Made by a program: the position numbers and the translations under genes. Positions 5,407-5,452 of a stretch of DNA of 5,452 bases are shown one piece after another (positions within the stretch are counted from its first letter, which is position 1; every line of letters begins with the position of its first letter). Source of the DNA: Desulfotignum sp. (GTDB taxonomy: Bacteria > Desulfobacterota > Desulfobacteria > Desulfobacterales > Desulfobacteraceae); contig JAABSS010000078.1 in assembly GCA_011390235.1 (NCBI GenBank), positions 1 to 5,452 of the forward strand. The letters are read 5' to 3'. The notes under the pieces were generated by a model. That model had not been told where the DNA came from and did no database searches. It saw nothing but the letters and a program-made list of their open reading frames with translations.

Positions 5407-5452
5407 TTATACCTTTTTTTTCCACAAGGCACCGTAATCCTCGATCAGACCA
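5407..5452 (-). CDS. Possible C-terminal end of an unidentified gene entering from the right edge
   Basis: Reading the minus strand from 5451 gives GLIEDYGALWKKKV and a TAA at 5409-5407. The codons (CTG, ATC, GAG, GCC) match those of the neighbouring genes and the lysine-rich end is protein-like, so this may be the tail of a gene mostly outside the window. Only 14 residues are visible, so no family can be named and chance cannot be excluded. Confidence 0.3.
   Translation of the reverse strand, partial: GLIEDYGALWKKKV

Noticed and set aside
5342..5437. 31-codon plus-strand frame with GGAGG 7 bases before its ATG
   Set aside because: The ribosome site is good, but the product (MPLLYLITANS...) is short and has no recognisable family. 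It also opposes the more protein-like minus-strand tail at 5407-5452.

Overview
The window looks like a chromosomal piece of an anaerobic, cytochrome-rich, sigma54-using bacterium. A sulfate reducer of the Desulfobacterota (Desulfobacteraceae-like) is the best guess. The reasons are the HybA/HybB(NrfD)/multihaem cytochrome c combination, the PAS-type sigma54 activator, and moderately GC-rich coding DNA with AT-rich gaps. This is inferred from gene content only; no database search was possible.

Layout. Positions 1-2979, minus strand: a tightly packed operon, read right to left. It encodes a small TusA/SirA-like protein without the usual CPxP cysteine, a Tat-exported four-cluster ferredoxin subunit (HybA-like), a ten-helix NrfD/HybB quinone-site membrane subunit, and a periplasmic cytochrome with at least four haem sites that runs off the left edge. 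The last three genes are linked by strong Shine-Dalgarno sequences and by stop/start overlaps (TGATG and ATGA). Positions 2980-3256: a divergent control region. Positions 3257-4654, plus strand: a PAS-AAA+-Fis enhancer-binding protein with an intact GAFTGA motif and a cysteine-rich PAS domain. Positions 4722-5123, minus strand: an OsmC-family protein, convergent with the regulator. Positions 5124-5406: non-coding, with one GC-rich foldable block. Positions 5407-5452: possibly the last codons of another minus-strand gene.

How it may work together. The membrane genes would form a quinone/cytochrome c oxidoreductase of the HybA-HybB-cytochrome type, with no catalytic molybdoenzyme or hydrogenase subunit in view. 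The control region appears to hold every part of a sigma54 circuit. There is a GG-N10-GC promoter candidate facing the operon (3071-3087), a perfect IHF consensus (3115-3127), and a perfect 19-bp-arm palindrome about 150 bp upstream of the predicted operon start (3188-3233). That palindrome also sits on the likely promoter of the regulator gene. The simplest model is that the cysteine-rich PAS regulator senses a redox, metal or sulfur signal, switches on the operon through the palindrome with IHF bending, and controls its own expression from the same site. The TusA-like and OsmC-like neighbours hint at sulfur or thiol chemistry, but this is inference.
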